Positions 13,356 to 22,083 of a DNA stretch of 62,973 nt are shown one piece after another. The notes under the pieces were generated by a model. The model saw only the letters and a program-made list of their open reading frames with translations. It was not told the origin of the DNA and ran no database searches. Position numbers and translations under genes: made by a program. Within the stretch, counting starts at the first letter, position 1; the number at the start of each line of letters is the position of its first letter. The stretch covers positions 1 to 62,973 of the forward strand of contig NZ_VDMJ01000035.1 in the NCBI RefSeq assembly GCF_006335115.1, given 5' to 3'. Origin of the DNA: Streptomyces sp. NP160. GTDB lineage: Bacteria > Actinomycetota > Actinomycetes > Actinomycetales > Quadrisphaeraceae.

Positions 13356-14219
13356 TCAGCCGTCCCCGCGACGGCGCCAGCGGAAGGTGGTGCGGCACAG
13401 CACCAGGCCGACCACCGTCCAGCCCGCCAGGACGAGGGCGATGAGGCCCAGCTGCCAGGAGCCGGCGGGCTCTGCCGCCGCCATCGTGTCCGGCAGCAGC
13501 GCCGCGCGGAAGCCCTGCGCCATCCACTTCAGCGGGAACACGGCGGCGACGTCCTGCATCCACCCCGGCAGCTGGCTGTAGACGAAGAAGACCCCCGAGA
13601 TGAACTGCAGGACCAGCACGACCGGCGCGGTCACCGCGCTCGCCGACCGGCCGGTGCGGGGGATGCTCGAGTAGGCGATGCCGAGCAGGGTCCCAGCGGC
13701 CGCCCCGAGCACCGTCACCCACGCCAGCGTCAGCCACTGCTGCGGCCCGGCGGGCAGGTCGACGTCGAAGAGCAGGTGCGCTGCGGCCAGGAGCACCGCC
13801 ATCTGCACCGCCCCGGTGACGACGACGAGCCCCACCTTGCCGAGGAAGTACGCCGCCGGCGGCATGGGCGTGCCCTCCAGGCGCTTGAGCAGGCCGTCGT
13901 CGCGCTCCACCGCGATGGAGATGGCGAGGGACTGGAAGCTCACCAGCAGCACTCCGGAGGCCGCCATGCCGGCGGTGAAGTACTGCGTGAAGCTCACGCC
14001 GGGGGCGACGTCTCCGGAGAAGACGGACCCGAAGATGAACAGGAAGATGATCGGGAAGAAGACGTTGAAGATGAGCGCGTCCCAGGAGCGCGACAGCTCC
14101 TTGAGCTCCACCGCGGTCCGCGCCAGCGAGGTGCGCAGCAGGAACGCGGGGGAGCGGAAGGCCGACGGGTCGGCGGTGGGGCGGGTGCGCGCGGCGCGCG
14201 TCGTCGTCGTCGAGCTCAT
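13356..14219 (-). CDS. ABC-2 type exporter, permease subunit
   Basis: The 287-residue protein has six hydrophobic helices. It carries the ABC-2 signature of a large cytoplasmic N-terminal stretch followed by WDALIFNVFFPIIFLFIFGS. A conserved region (LLVSFQSLAISIAVERDDGLLKRLEGTPM) is typical of DrrB/NatB-like exporters. It overlaps the ATPase gene by 4 bp and precedes the sensor kinase. Together they likely export a drug or lipid. Confidence 0.9.
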   Translation of the reverse strand: MSSTTTTRAARTRPTADPSAFRSPAFLLRTSLARTAVELKELSRSWDALIFNVFFPIIFLFIFGSVFSGDVAPGVSFTQYFTAGMAASGVLLVSFQSLAISIAVERDDGLLKRLEGTPMPPAAYFLGKVGLVVVTGAVQMAVLLAAAHLLFDVDLPAGPQQWLTLAWVTVLGAAAGTLLGIAYSSIPRTGRSASAVTAPVVLVLQFISGVFFVYSQLPGWMQDVAAVFPLKWMAQGFRAALLPDTMAAAEPAGSWQLGLIALVLAGWTVVGLVLCRTTFRWRRRGDG

Positions 14220-15076
14220 CGGGTCGCCTCGCTGGTCGGGCTGAGCAGGGACAGGTACGCGTCTTCCAGGGTGGGCCGGTGGACGCTGAGGCCGTCGAGC
14301 TCGCCGACCTGGGCGTGCAGGCGCGCCACCAGCGCTGCCGGCTCGCGGGTCAGCTCGGTGCGCCAGGTCCCGCCGTGGCCGCGCCAGCGGACGGTGGCGG
14401 GGGCGGTGTCGCGCCCGCCCAGGGTGGCGGGCGTTCCGGTGGCGACGATGCGGCCGCCGTCGATGACGGCGAGCGCGTCGGCGAGCACCTCCACCTCGTC
14501 GAGGTAGTGGGTGGTCAGCAGGATCGTCGTGCCGTCGGCCGCGAGCAGCTGCACGAGCGCCCAGAACTCGCGGCGGGCCTCCGGGTCGAAGCCCGTGGTC
14601 GGCTCGTCCAGGAAGAGCAGCTCCGGGTCTCCGACGATCCCCAGGGCGACGTCGAGGCGCCGGCGCCGGCCGCCCGACAGCGCGCTCGCGCGGGTGCGGG
14701 CGTCGTCGGCGAGCCCGACCTGCTCGACGACCTCCTCCGGGCGCCGCGGGGAGGGGTAGAAGGTGGCGAACTGCCGCACCACCTCGGTGACCGTGAGGTC
14801 GGACAGGTCCTTGGTCGACTGCGCGACGATCCCGATCCGGCTGCGCCAGGCGGGCGTCGGGTGGCCGGGGTCGGCACCCAGCACGCTGACCTGGCCGGAC
14901 GTGCGGGCGCGGTAGCCCTCGAGCACCTCCACGGTGGTCGACTTGCCCGCCCCGTTGGGGCCGAGCAGCGCGAACACCTGCCCGGTCGGCACCTCGAAGG
15001 AGACCCCGTCGACGGCGCGCTTGGCGCCGTAGTGCTTGTGGAGCTCGGTGACCCGCACGGCCGGCTCATCGCTCAT
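14216..15076 (-). CDS. ABC exporter ATP-binding protein (DrrA/CcmA-like)
   Basis: The 286-residue protein has Walker A GPNGAGKST, Q-loop IVAQST, signature LSGGRRRRLDVA, Walker B LLFLDEPTTGFD and the switch His in TTHYLDE. The C-terminal ~60 residues are the extra domain of DrrA-type exporters. It starts at ATG 15076 and is the first gene of the exporter-two-component operon. A short dyad (CCTCCACCG/CGGTGGAGG, near 15136-15155) lies upstream and might be an operator. Confidence 0.92.
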   Translation of the reverse strand: MSDEPAVRVTELHKHYGAKRAVDGVSFEVPTGQVFALLGPNGAGKSTTVEVLEGYRARTSGQVSVLGADPGHPTPAWRSRIGIVAQSTKDLSDLTVTEVVRQFATFYPSPRRPEEVVEQVGLADDARTRASALSGGRRRRLDVALGIVGDPELLFLDEPTTGFDPEARREFWALVQLLAADGTTILLTTHYLDEVEVLADALAVIDGGRIVATGTPATLGGRDTAPATVRWRGHGGTWRTELTREPAALVARLHAQVGELDGLSVHRPTLEDAYLSLLSPTSEATR

Positions 15077-15166
15077 GGTGAGGAGCCTGCCCCCTGCGGG
15101 GCGTGGTGGGGCAGCGGCCGCCGGTGGGTCGTGCCCTCCACCGACCGGTGGAGGCCCCGCCGCTGC

Positions 15167-15246
15167 CCCCTTCCCGCACTCGCGCACCCCAGTGCTGCAT
15201 GACGGGGCGCCGAAGCAGCACTCGGGTGCGCGAGTGCGGGAAGGGG
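15167..15246. repeat. Long inverted repeat, 32-bp arms
   Basis: Arms 15167-15198 and 15215-15246 are complementary with one mismatch around a 16-base loop. It lies directly downstream of the leftward DUF3817 gene and upstream of the leftward exporter operon. It could be a strong intrinsic terminator hairpin without a T-tract, or a miniature repeat element. The right arm ends 6 bp before the DUF3817 stop. Confidence 0.85.
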
Positions 15247-15252
15247 ATGGGG

Positions 15253-15612
15253 TCAGACGAGGACGCGCTCGCGGGAGCGGCTGGGGGTGAGGCGGCCGGT
15301 GCGGGCGGCCCAGACCTCGAAGACGACGGTGAACAGCGGCGGGACGCTGCACACGAGCGCAGCGAGCCCGGTCAGCCAGTGCCAGCGCAGCACCCGCCAG
15401 GCGAGGACCGACAGGACGAGGTAGGCGACGAACGCGGCGCCGTGGAGCGGGCCGAACACCTTGACGCCCACCTCGGTGGTGTCCGCGGCCAGGTACTTGA
15501 AGTACATGCCGGTGAGGAGGCCGACCCACGTGAAGGCCTCGACGACGGCGACGGTGGTGAAGGCCCGCAGGACCAAGCGCTGGCGGTTCGTCAGGGCGTC
15601 GGTCGCAGGCAC
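15253..15612 (-). CDS. DUF3817 family membrane protein
   Basis: The 119-residue protein has three membrane helices: VEAFTWVGLLTGMYFKYL, the segment around GPLHGAAFVAYLVLSVLAW, and LTGLAALVCSVPPLFTVVFE. The motif HGxxF between helices is typical of the DUF3817 family of actinobacterial inner-membrane proteins, whose function is unknown. The single gene faces away from the rightward DUF3046 gene. The ATG at 15612 gives the usual family length. Confidence 0.85.
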   Translation of the reverse strand: MPATDALTNRQRLVLRAFTTVAVVEAFTWVGLLTGMYFKYLAADTTEVGVKVFGPLHGAAFVAYLVLSVLAWRVLRWHWLTGLAALVCSVPPLFTVVFEVWAARTGRLTPSRSRERVLV

Positions 15613-15702
15613 CTCCCGATCACACCACCCCGGAGGGGGGTGACGGGACGCGTGCCACGGCCCGCGTGGCGAGCCTCACCACGGCGAGGGGAGGATCGGG
15701 GG

Positions 15703-15936
15703 GTGCGCCACAGCGAGTTCTGGCAGCTGGCCGACGCGGTCTTCGGCCCGGAGTACGCCCGCTCCCTCGCCTCCGACATCGTGCTCAGCGACCTCGGGGG
15801 CCGCTCCCCGGTGCAGGCCCTCGACGACGGCGTCCCGCCGCGCGACGTCTGGGTGGCGCTGTGCGACGCGCAGGACGTCCCGGAGGACCGGCGCTGGCTC
15901 GACACCCGCGAGGCCAACCGCCGCCGGTCCCGGTGA
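15703..15936 (+). CDS. DUF3046 domain protein
   Basis: The 77-residue protein begins VRHSEFWQLADAVFG and continues with SLASDIVLSDLGGRSPVQAL, the pattern of the DUF3046 family found only in actinobacteria, often near recA. Function is unknown. It starts at GTG 15703 after a GGGGAGGATC-type ribosome site. Its stop overlaps the GTG of the next gene, so the two are translationally coupled. Confidence 0.88.
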   Translation: MRHSEFWQLADAVFGPEYARSLASDIVLSDLGGRSPVQALDDGVPPRDVWVALCDAQDVPEDRRWLDTREANRRRSR

Positions 15937-16463
15937 CCGCAGCGGTCCGGCGCCCGCTGGTCCTCACCGGGCCGCCGGCGGTCGGGAAGACGACGACGGG
16001 CCGGGCGCTCGCCGAGGCGAGGGACCGCGCGGCGTACGTCGACGTCGACGACCTGCGCCAGCTGGTCGTCTCCGGCGGCCAGCCGCCGTGGCGCGGCGCG
16101 GAGGGCGCTGCCCAGGCGCTGCTCGGTGCTTCGGGCGCGTGCGCGCTGGGCCGGGGGTTCGTGGAGGCGGGCTTCGACGTCGTCGTCGCTGACGTGCTCA
16201 CCCCGGCCACGGCCGCGGTCTACCGGGTGGGTCTGCCCGGCGCGCTGGTGGTCCACCTCGTGGTGGACCTCGTCGAGGCGCAGCGGCGCGCCGCCACGCG
16301 GCCGGTGTGCATCACCGAGGAGGAGTTCCTCGGGCTGCACGCCCGCGACCTCGCCGCGCCGCCGCCGGCCGACGTCGTCCTGGACGTCACCGGGCTCGAC
16401 GAGCCGGCGCAGCGGACTGCGGTCGAGGAGGTGTGGGTCAGGGCTTCGTCGCCTGCAGGGTGA
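15933..16463 (+). CDS. P-loop kinase-like protein (AAA/shikimate-kinase-like)
   Basis: The 176-residue protein opens with Walker A GPPAVGKTTTG, then YVDVDDLRQLV (a Walker-B-like or substrate Asp). It has a small-molecule kinase fold, and RRAATRP may form a lid. Such proteins phosphorylate nucleosides, antibiotics or sugars; the substrate cannot be read here. GTG 15933 overlaps the DUF3046 stop. The 3' end overlaps the convergent methyltransferase by 26 bp. Confidence 0.75.
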   Translation: MTAAVRRPLVLTGPPAVGKTTTGRALAEARDRAAYVDVDDLRQLVVSGGQPPWRGAEGAAQALLGASGACALGRGFVEAGFDVVVADVLTPATAAVYRVGLPGALVVHLVVDLVEAQRRAATRPVCITEEEFLGLHARDLAAPPPADVVLDVTGLDEPAQRTAVEEVWVRASSPAG

Positions 16464-17301
16464 AGCTCAGCGGCACCCGGTCGGCGGCCTCGCCGGGCAG
16501 CGCCCACTCCCCGGCACCGTCGGCAGAGGGCACCTCGACCATGTGCGCCATCGCCTGCCAGGGGATGCTGCGGTGCTCGGCCAGGCCGGTGACCTGCAGC
16601 CCGGCGTCCAGCACGGCCGTGACCAGCTCGCCGAGGCCGTGGTTCCACTCGGCGCTGCGGGTGTGGGTGAAGACGTGGTCGGTCTCGACGTAGGTGCCGG
16701 GCTCGTCCCACACCGTCGGCTCGGGCCGCTCGAAGTACGGGAAGGCCAGCACCAGCTCGCCGTCGGTGCGGTCCTGGTCGAGGGCGAGCAGCGCGGGGTG
16801 CCCGTCGCGCACCAGGAGCCGGCCGCCGGGGACCAGCAGGTCGGCCACCAGCCGGGCCCAGTCGGCGATGCGCGGCAGCCAGCACAGCGCGCCGATGCCC
16901 GTGTAGACCAGGTCGTAGCGGGCCGCGCCCACCGCGGCCAGCACCGCTTCGCCGTCGCTGACGTCGGCGCGGTGGTAGTCGATCTCAGCCCCGGCCCGGG
17001 AGGCGAGGGCGCTCGCGTGGTGCAGGGCGCCGGGGGAGAAGTCGACCCCGGTCATCCGCGCGCCGAGCCGGGCCAGGGAGAGCGTGTCGGTGCCGAGGTG
17101 GCACTGCAGGTGGACGCCGCGGGTTCCGCGGAGGTCCCCGAGCCGCGGCCGGTCGAAGGCCACGACGTCGGAGATCTTGTGCGGGTCCTCGACGTAGGCC
17201 TCCAGCACGTAGCCGGTGCCGGGGGCGGCGTGCGCGGCGGCGCGCTCGTCCCAGTTCGCGAGGTTCAGGTCCACCGCTGCGCGCTCGTCCACGCCGCTCA
17301 T
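16438..17301 (-). CDS. Class I SAM-dependent methyltransferase
   Basis: The 287-residue protein has motif I variant VHLQCHLGTDTLSLARLGA, then the acidic residue in MTGVDFSPGAL, motif II DLVYTGIGALCWLP and post-motif LVPGGRLLVRDGHP. The N-terminus (NLANWDERAAAHA) is typical of cytosolic small-molecule methyltransferases. The acceptor is unknown. It is co-transcribed with a short upstream membrane-protein gene (4-bp overlap at 17298-17301). Confidence 0.88.
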   Translation of the reverse strand: MSGVDERAAVDLNLANWDERAAAHAAPGTGYVLEAYVEDPHKISDVVAFDRPRLGDLRGTRGVHLQCHLGTDTLSLARLGARMTGVDFSPGALHHASALASRAGAEIDYHRADVSDGEAVLAAVGAARYDLVYTGIGALCWLPRIADWARLVADLLVPGGRLLVRDGHPALLALDQDRTDGELVLAFPYFERPEPTVWDEPGTYVETDHVFTHTRSAEWNHGLGELVTAVLDAGLQVTGLAEHRSIPWQAMAHMVEVPSADGAGEWALPGEAADRVPLSFTLQATKP

Positions 17302-17462
17302 CCTTCCCGGTAGGCCCGGGACGGCAGGTGCTCGGCGCTCCAGTCGGCGTGGGAGGCGGGAGGCGTGCGGCGCCCGTACCCGTCGCCGCGCACGGCGAGC
17401 AGGAGGACGGCGACGACGACGAGCACCGGGACGGTGGCGGCCAGGGCCACGAGGATCTCCAT
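17298..17462 (-). CDS. Small single-pass membrane protein
   Basis: The 54-residue protein has one N-terminal helix (MEILVALAATVPVLVVVAVL) and a basic, Pro-rich cytoplasmic tail. It starts at ATG 17462 and ends inside the start of the methyltransferase gene. A longer upstream frame crosses the glxA-like promoter and is unlikely. Function unknown. Confidence 0.6.
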   Translation of the reverse strand: MEILVALAATVPVLVVVAVLLLAVRGDGYGRRTPPASHADWSAEHLPSRAYREG

Positions 17463-17527
17463 GTCTCGATGTTGGCGCCCGTCGATGTTCGGCCACCAGT
17501 GGCAGAGATGCCATGCCTCATCGACTT

Positions 17528-17548
17528 CCTGCCACGTCCCGTGGCAGG
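17528..17548. promoter_or_regulatory. Operator-like palindrome upstream of GlxA-family regulator
   Basis: CCTGCCACG-tcc-CGTGGCAGG has 9-bp arms and ends 8 bp before the GTG start. A second, smaller dyad TGGCA-gaga-TGCCA lies at 17500-17513. Both contain TGGCA, the core bound by AdpA/GlxA-type AraC regulators, so autoregulation is plausible. Confidence 0.5.
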
Positions 17549-17556
17549 CTGGGCCC

Positions 17557-18516
17557 GTGCCGATCCACGACGTCGCCGTCCTCGTCCTGCCCGGGGTCGC
17601 CCCCTTCGAGCTGGGCATCGTCTGCGAGCTCTTCGGCCTCGACCGCAGCGACGACGGCCTGCCCGTCTACGAGTTCGCCCTGGTCACCGAGCACCCCGGA
17701 CCCGTGCGGACCAACCAGGGCTTCACCGTGGGCGTGGAGCACGGGCTCGAGCGCATCGCCTCCGCCGACCTCGTGGTCACCACCCCGGTGCCCCGGGGGA
17801 CGACGGCGAGCCCCGCCGTCGTCGCGGCGCTGCGCGCGGCGCACGAGCGCGGCGCGCAGTTCCTCGGCGCCTGCAGCGGCACCTACGTGCTGGCGGACGC
17901 CGGGCTGCTCGACGGGCGGCGCTGCACCACGCACTGGAAGTACGTCGACCACTTCGCCGCCCAGTTCCCGCAGGCGACGGTCGACTGCGACGTCCTCTAC
18001 GTCGAGGACGGACCCGTCATCTCCAGCGCCGGCTCCGCCGCCGCCATCGACGCCGGGCTGCACCTGCTGCGCCGCGAGCTGGGCGCTGCCGCCGTCGCGA
18101 AGATCGCCCGGCGCATGGTCGTGCCGCCCCACCGCGACGGCGGGCAGGCCCAGTACGTGCCCGCGGCCGTGCTGCCGCCGGAGGCGTGCTCCGACGACGA
18201 CCTCGCCGCCCTCCACGTGTGGGCCCTGGAGCACCTCGACGAGGACCTGTCGGTGGAGCGCCTCGCCGCGCACGCGCGGATGTCACCGCGCACCCTGGCG
18301 CGCCGCTTCACCGACGCCTCCGGCACCTCACCCGCGGCCTGGGTGGCGCGGATGCGCCTGCAGCGCGCGCAGGAGCTGCTCGAGACCACCGACCTTCCCG
18401 TCGACGAGGTCGCCGCGGCCGTCGGGTGGGGCTCCGGCGCGGTGCTGCGGCACCACTTCAGCCGCCTGGGGACGACCCCGCTGGCCTACCGCCGCACCTT
18501 CGCCGGAGCCCGCTGA
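17557..18516 (+). CDS. GlxA-family AraC regulator with DJ-1/PfpI domain
   Basis: The 319-residue protein has an N-terminal amidotransferase-like domain (about 1-190). It has a nucleophile-elbow Cys in FLGACSGTYVLADAGLL and keeps TTHWKYVDHF, typical of GlxA/AdpA regulators. Two AraC helix-turn-helix motifs follow (about 220-319, ERLAAHARMSPRTLARRF and VDEVAAAVGWGS). GTG 17557 gives the standard N-terminus IHDVAVLVLPGVAPFELG. TGGCA dyads upstream suggest self-regulation. The target is unknown; the convergent pyrimidine operon is only a neighbour. Confidence 0.9.
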   Translation: MPIHDVAVLVLPGVAPFELGIVCELFGLDRSDDGLPVYEFALVTEHPGPVRTNQGFTVGVEHGLERIASADLVVTTPVPRGTTASPAVVAALRAAHERGAQFLGACSGTYVLADAGLLDGRRCTTHWKYVDHFAAQFPQATVDCDVLYVEDGPVISSAGSAAAIDAGLHLLRRELGAAAVAKIARRMVVPPHRDGGQAQYVPAAVLPPEACSDDDLAALHVWALEHLDEDLSVERLAAHARMSPRTLARRFTDASGTSPAAWVARMRLQRAQELLETTDLPVDEVAAAVGWGSGAVLRHHFSRLGTTPLAYRRTFAGAR

Positions 18517-18522
18517 GCGTGC

Positions 18523-19689
18523 TCAGGCGCCGCCCTCGGTGAGGGTCACGGTGGTCGGCGCGAAGGACGAGCCGACCACGTCGACCCCCTCGCCCTCCAG
18601 CGCCTCCAGTGCTGCGCTGACGTGCTCGTCGGTGTACGCGTCGCTGTCGGGCTCCTTGGTGATGACCGTCGCCCCGTCGGCGTTCTTGGTCTGCAGCGCC
18701 ACCTGCACCGTCTGGTCCCACAGGGCCGTGTCGAAGGAGCCCACACCCGCCGACGGGCTGGGCCAGATCAGCTTGTTCACCTCGTTGACCTGCCACAGCT
18801 GGTGGCTGGCGCCGAGCGTGGAGCCTGCGGCCACCGTGATGTCACGGGCCTTCTCGGGGTTGTCGCGGGCGAAGACCCAGCCTTTGAGGGAGGCCTTGAC
18901 GAAGGCGGTGGTCTGGTCGGCGTAGGCGCTGTCGGACAGCTTCTCGGTGTTGGCCCAGATCGCGTCCTGCAGCATCGCGGTGCCCACCTCGTTCCAGTCC
19001 AGCGTGGTGAGGTCGCTGGGCTGGAACAGCTGTCCCGTGGCGGGGTTGACCGCTTCGAGCACCTGCGCGTACTCGTTGTAGGTCATGGCCTGGGCCGCGG
19101 CGATGTCGCCGGCGATGAAGGCGTTCATGTCGAACTGCTGCTGCACCAGCGTCACGTCCGTCGCGGGGTCCAGCCCGGCCTGCGTCATGGCGGCGAACAG
19201 CTCGAACTCGTTGCCGAAGCCCCAGTTGCCCACGGTCTTGCCGCGCAGGTCGGCGACGCTGGTGATGCCGGCCGAGGCGAAGGACACCTGCCGCGTGCCC
19301 GAGCGCTGGAAGACCTGGGCGACGTTGGTGATCCCCGCACCCTGCTCCCGGCTGGCCAGGGCCTTCGGCACCCACGCGATGGCGTAGTCGACCTGCCCCT
19401 GGGCCAGCACGGTCTGCGGGACGATGTCGGTGCCGCCGTCGACGATGGTCACGTCGAGGCCCTCGGCCTCGTAGTACCCCTGGTCGAGCGCGGCCAGGTA
19501 CCCGGCGAACTGCGCCTGCTTGAACCACTGCAGCTGCAGCTTCACCGGTGTCAGGCCCCCCGAGGAGGAGCCGGACCCGCTGGCGGCGGTGCCCGTCCCG
19601 GCGGTGTCCGCGGTGCCGCAGGAGGCGAGCGCGCCCGCTCCGGCGGCGGCGAGGGCGCCGGTGAGCAGGGAGCGTCGGGTGATGATCAT
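18523..19689 (-). CDS. NMT1/THI5-like ABC substrate-binding lipoprotein
   Basis: The 388-residue protein has a twin-arginine-like start (TRRSLLTG) and a lipobox GALASC near residue 24, so it is an anchored lipoprotein after export. The mature region has QLQWFKQAQFAGYLAALDQGY, the hallmark of NMT1/THI5 proteins that bind pyrimidines, thiamine precursors or riboflavin-like rings. It is the last gene of the pyrimidine operon, so the ligand is probably a pyrimidine or a dihydro/ureido intermediate. Confidence 0.9.
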   Translation of the reverse strand: MIITRRSLLTGALAAAGAGALASCGTADTAGTGTAASGSGSSSGGLTPVKLQLQWFKQAQFAGYLAALDQGYYEAEGLDVTIVDGGTDIVPQTVLAQGQVDYAIAWVPKALASREQGAGITNVAQVFQRSGTRQVSFASAGITSVADLRGKTVGNWGFGNEFELFAAMTQAGLDPATDVTLVQQQFDMNAFIAGDIAAAQAMTYNEYAQVLEAVNPATGQLFQPSDLTTLDWNEVGTAMLQDAIWANTEKLSDSAYADQTTAFVKASLKGWVFARDNPEKARDITVAAGSTLGASHQLWQVNEVNKLIWPSPSAGVGSFDTALWDQTVQVALQTKNADGATVITKEPDSDAYTDEHVSAALEALEGEGVDVVGSSFAPTTVTLTEGGA

Positions 19690-20447
19690 GTGGTCCTCCG
19701 GTTCCAGGGGGTGGTCAGGCGCTCGGCCGCCAGGGCGGCCGCGTAGAAGAGCAGGCCGAGGGCGCAGGCAGCGGCGACGTACGCCCACGCCCGCGGGTAG
19801 GCGCTGTTGGCCGCGGCGGAGGTGATCCGCGAGCCCAGCCCCGACTGCAGACCGCCGAAGTACTCGGCGACGACCGCGGCGATGACGGCGCCCGCCGCTG
19901 CCAGGCGCAGCCCGGTGAAGACGTGCGGCAGGGCCCCCGGCAGGGTCACCGTCCGCGTGGCGGCCCAGCCGCTGGCCGCGCACGCCCGCATGAGGTCGGC
20001 GTGCACGGGGGCCACGGCCTGCAGCCCGCGCAGGGCGTTGACGAACACCGGGACGAAGACGACGACGGTGACCACCAGCCGGCGCGGCAGCTCGCTGGTC
20101 GCCCCGAACATCGTCGCGAAGATCGGGGCCAGCGCCACGATCGGCAGCGCCGCCGCCACCGCCGCCAGCGGCACGAGGGAGCTGCGCAGCCAGCCCAGCC
20201 TCGCCGCGAGCGCCGCTGCGACCAGCGCCAGCACGGTCCCTGCCACCAGCCCCCACAGCGCGTTGGCGCCGGTGGCCAGCGCCGCGGACACCACCTGGGG
20301 GAGCACCGCCTGCAGCGCCTCGAGGATGGCCAGCGGACCGGGCAGCACGAAGGTCGCCACCCGTCCCACCGTGACCAGGACCTGCCAGGCGACCAGGACC
20401 ACGACGGCGACGACCACGGGCGCCGCCGGCGCCAGCAGGCGCCTCAC
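19686..20447 (-). CDS. ABC importer permease (SsuC/TauC family)
   Basis: The 253-residue protein has six helices and the EAA loop ACAASGWAATRTVTLPGALPHVFTGLRLA that contacts the ATPase. It starts at GTG 20447, overlapping the ATPase gene by 4 bp. The stop overlaps the substrate-binding protein gene by 4 bp. It forms the transmembrane dimer with the second permease (21217-22083). Confidence 0.9.
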   Translation of the reverse strand: MRRLLAPAAPVVVAVVVLVAWQVLVTVGRVATFVLPGPLAILEALQAVLPQVVSAALATGANALWGLVAGTVLALVAAALAARLGWLRSSLVPLAAVAAALPIVALAPIFATMFGATSELPRRLVVTVVVFVPVFVNALRGLQAVAPVHADLMRACAASGWAATRTVTLPGALPHVFTGLRLAAAGAVIAAVVAEYFGGLQSGLGSRITSAAANSAYPRAWAYVAAACALGLLFYAAALAAERLTTPWNRRTT

Positions 20448-21220
20448 CGGACCGCCGCGGGCGCGCGCAGCGCCTCGCGGACCACCGTGGTGGCCGCGAA
20501 GAACTCCGGTGACTCGCGCACGTCCGTAGGCGACCCGGTGGCCCGCAGCGGCAGGTCGACGTCGACGACGGCGGCGATCCGGCCCGGCCGCGGCGACATC
20601 ACCACCACCCGGTCGGACAGGTACGCCGCCTCCGAGACGGAGTGCGTGACCAGCAGCACCGTCGTCCCCTCGCGGGACCTGATGCTCAGGAGCTCGTCCT
20701 GCAGGCGCTCGCGGGTCATCTCGTCCAGCGCCCCGAAGGGCTCGTCCATGAGCAGCAGCGCCGGCCGGGGCGCCAGCGCCCGGGCGATGGCCACCCGCTG
20801 CTGCATGCCGCCGGACAGCTGGCTGGGTCGGCGACCGGCGACGTCGGCCAGGCCCACCACCTCGAGCAGCTCCTCCGCCCGGGCGCGGCGCTCGCGGGCG
20901 CCGACGCCGTGCAGCTCCAGCGGCAGCTCGACGTTGCGGACCACCGTGCGCCACTCGAGCAGGCCGGCCTGCTGGAAGGCGATGCCGTAGTCCTGCGCCT
21001 CACGAGCGGCGCGCGCGGTCTTGCCGGCCACGCTGACGGTTCCGGTCGTGGGGGTGAGCAGGTCGGCGACCAGGCGCAGCAGGGTCGACTTGCCGCAGCC
21101 GCTGGGGCCGATGAGCGTGACGAACTCGCCGGCGGCCACGGTGAGGGAGACGTCGTCGAGCGCCGTCGTCGTCCCGAACCGCTGGGTGACGCCGCTGACC
21201 TCGATCATGGACCCGCTCAT
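20444..21220 (-). CDS. ABC importer ATP-binding protein (SsuB/TauB family)
   Basis: The 258-residue protein has Walker A GPSGCGKST, signature LSGGMQQRVAIARAL, Walker B LLLMDEPFGALD and switch His VTHSVSEA. The start at ATG 21220 is preferred over 21208 because it makes the 4-bp overlap with the upstream permease stop that all genes of this operon share. It energises uptake through the two flanking permeases. Confidence 0.93.
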   Translation of the reverse strand: MSGSMIEVSGVTQRFGTTTALDDVSLTVAAGEFVTLIGPSGCGKSTLLRLVADLLTPTTGTVSVAGKTARAAREAQDYGIAFQQAGLLEWRTVVRNVELPLELHGVGARERRARAEELLEVVGLADVAGRRPSQLSGGMQQRVAIARALAPRPALLLMDEPFGALDEMTRERLQDELLSIRSREGTTVLLVTHSVSEAAYLSDRVVVMSPRPGRIAAVVDVDLPLRATGSPTDVRESPEFFAATTVVREALRAPAAVR

Positions 21221-22083
21221 GCCAGACGCCCCCGGCGCAGCACCGCGGCGTCGAGCACAGCGACCAACCCGGCCGCCACCAGACCCAGTGCCGCGGCGCC
21301 GAGCACCGCGGCGTAGACCCGGGCGGGGGAGGAGGTCGCCTGCTGGGCGTACTCGATGATCAGCCGGCCGATGCCGCCGCGGGTGCCGGTGGAGATCTCC
21401 GCGACGATCGCGCCGACCACCGCGCCGGCCGCGGCCAGCCGCAGCGAGGGCACCACGAAGGGCACCGAGGCGGGCAGGCGCAGGTGCACGAGCTCCTGAC
21501 GCCAGCTCGCGGCGCAGGAGGCGAACAGCTCCTGCTCGGTGGCACTGGCGGCGTGCAGGCCGCGAAGCAGCCCCACGGCGACCGGGGAGAAGGACAGGAA
21601 GGCGCTGATGACGACGACGGACGCCTCCGGCGACCACGCCCACGACCCGAGGCGCAGCACCCCGCCCCACCCGGCCACGAGCGGGGCCAGGGCGATGATC
21701 GGCACCGTCTGGCTCAGCACCACCCACGGCAGCAGCCCGGCCTCCAGCAGGCGCAGCCGCTGCATGAGCAGGGCCAGCACCGCCCCGACGAGCCCGCCGA
21801 GCAGCAGCCCCAGCAGCGCCAGGCGCAGCGAGGTGAGCGCACCGGAGAGGACGGCCGCACCCACGGACCGCGAGCCCGCCACGCCCGACACCTCGGGGGA
21901 GCCGAGGGTGGTGACCACGGTCCACAGGTGCGGCATCGCGCGGTCGTCGGTGCGGGGGAGCAGCCGGGTGGTGCCGATGGAGGCGCCGTTCGCCGGCCCG
22001 AGCGCCTTGTAGGTCTCCCACAGGACGGCCAGGACGACGAGCGCGGCCAGCACCGCCCCCGCTGAACGCACTGCTCGCGTCAC
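21217..22083 (-). CDS. ABC importer permease (SsuC/TauC family)
   Basis: The 288-residue protein has six helices and the EAA loop LFASCAASWRQELVHLRLPASVPFV. It overlaps the LLM oxidoreductase gene by 4 bp at its start and the ATPase gene by 4 bp at its end. Two different permease genes flanking one ATPase gene indicate a heterodimeric channel. Confidence 0.9.
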   Translation of the reverse strand: MTRAVRSAGAVLAALVVLAVLWETYKALGPANGASIGTTRLLPRTDDRAMPHLWTVVTTLGSPEVSGVAGSRSVGAAVLSGALTSLRLALLGLLLGGLVGAVLALLMQRLRLLEAGLLPWVVLSQTVPIIALAPLVAGWGGVLRLGSWAWSPEASVVVISAFLSFSPVAVGLLRGLHAASATEQELFASCAASWRQELVHLRLPASVPFVVPSLRLAAAGAVVGAIVAEISTGTRGGIGRLIIEYAQQATSSPARVYAAVLGAAALGLVAAGLVAVLDAAVLRRGRLA

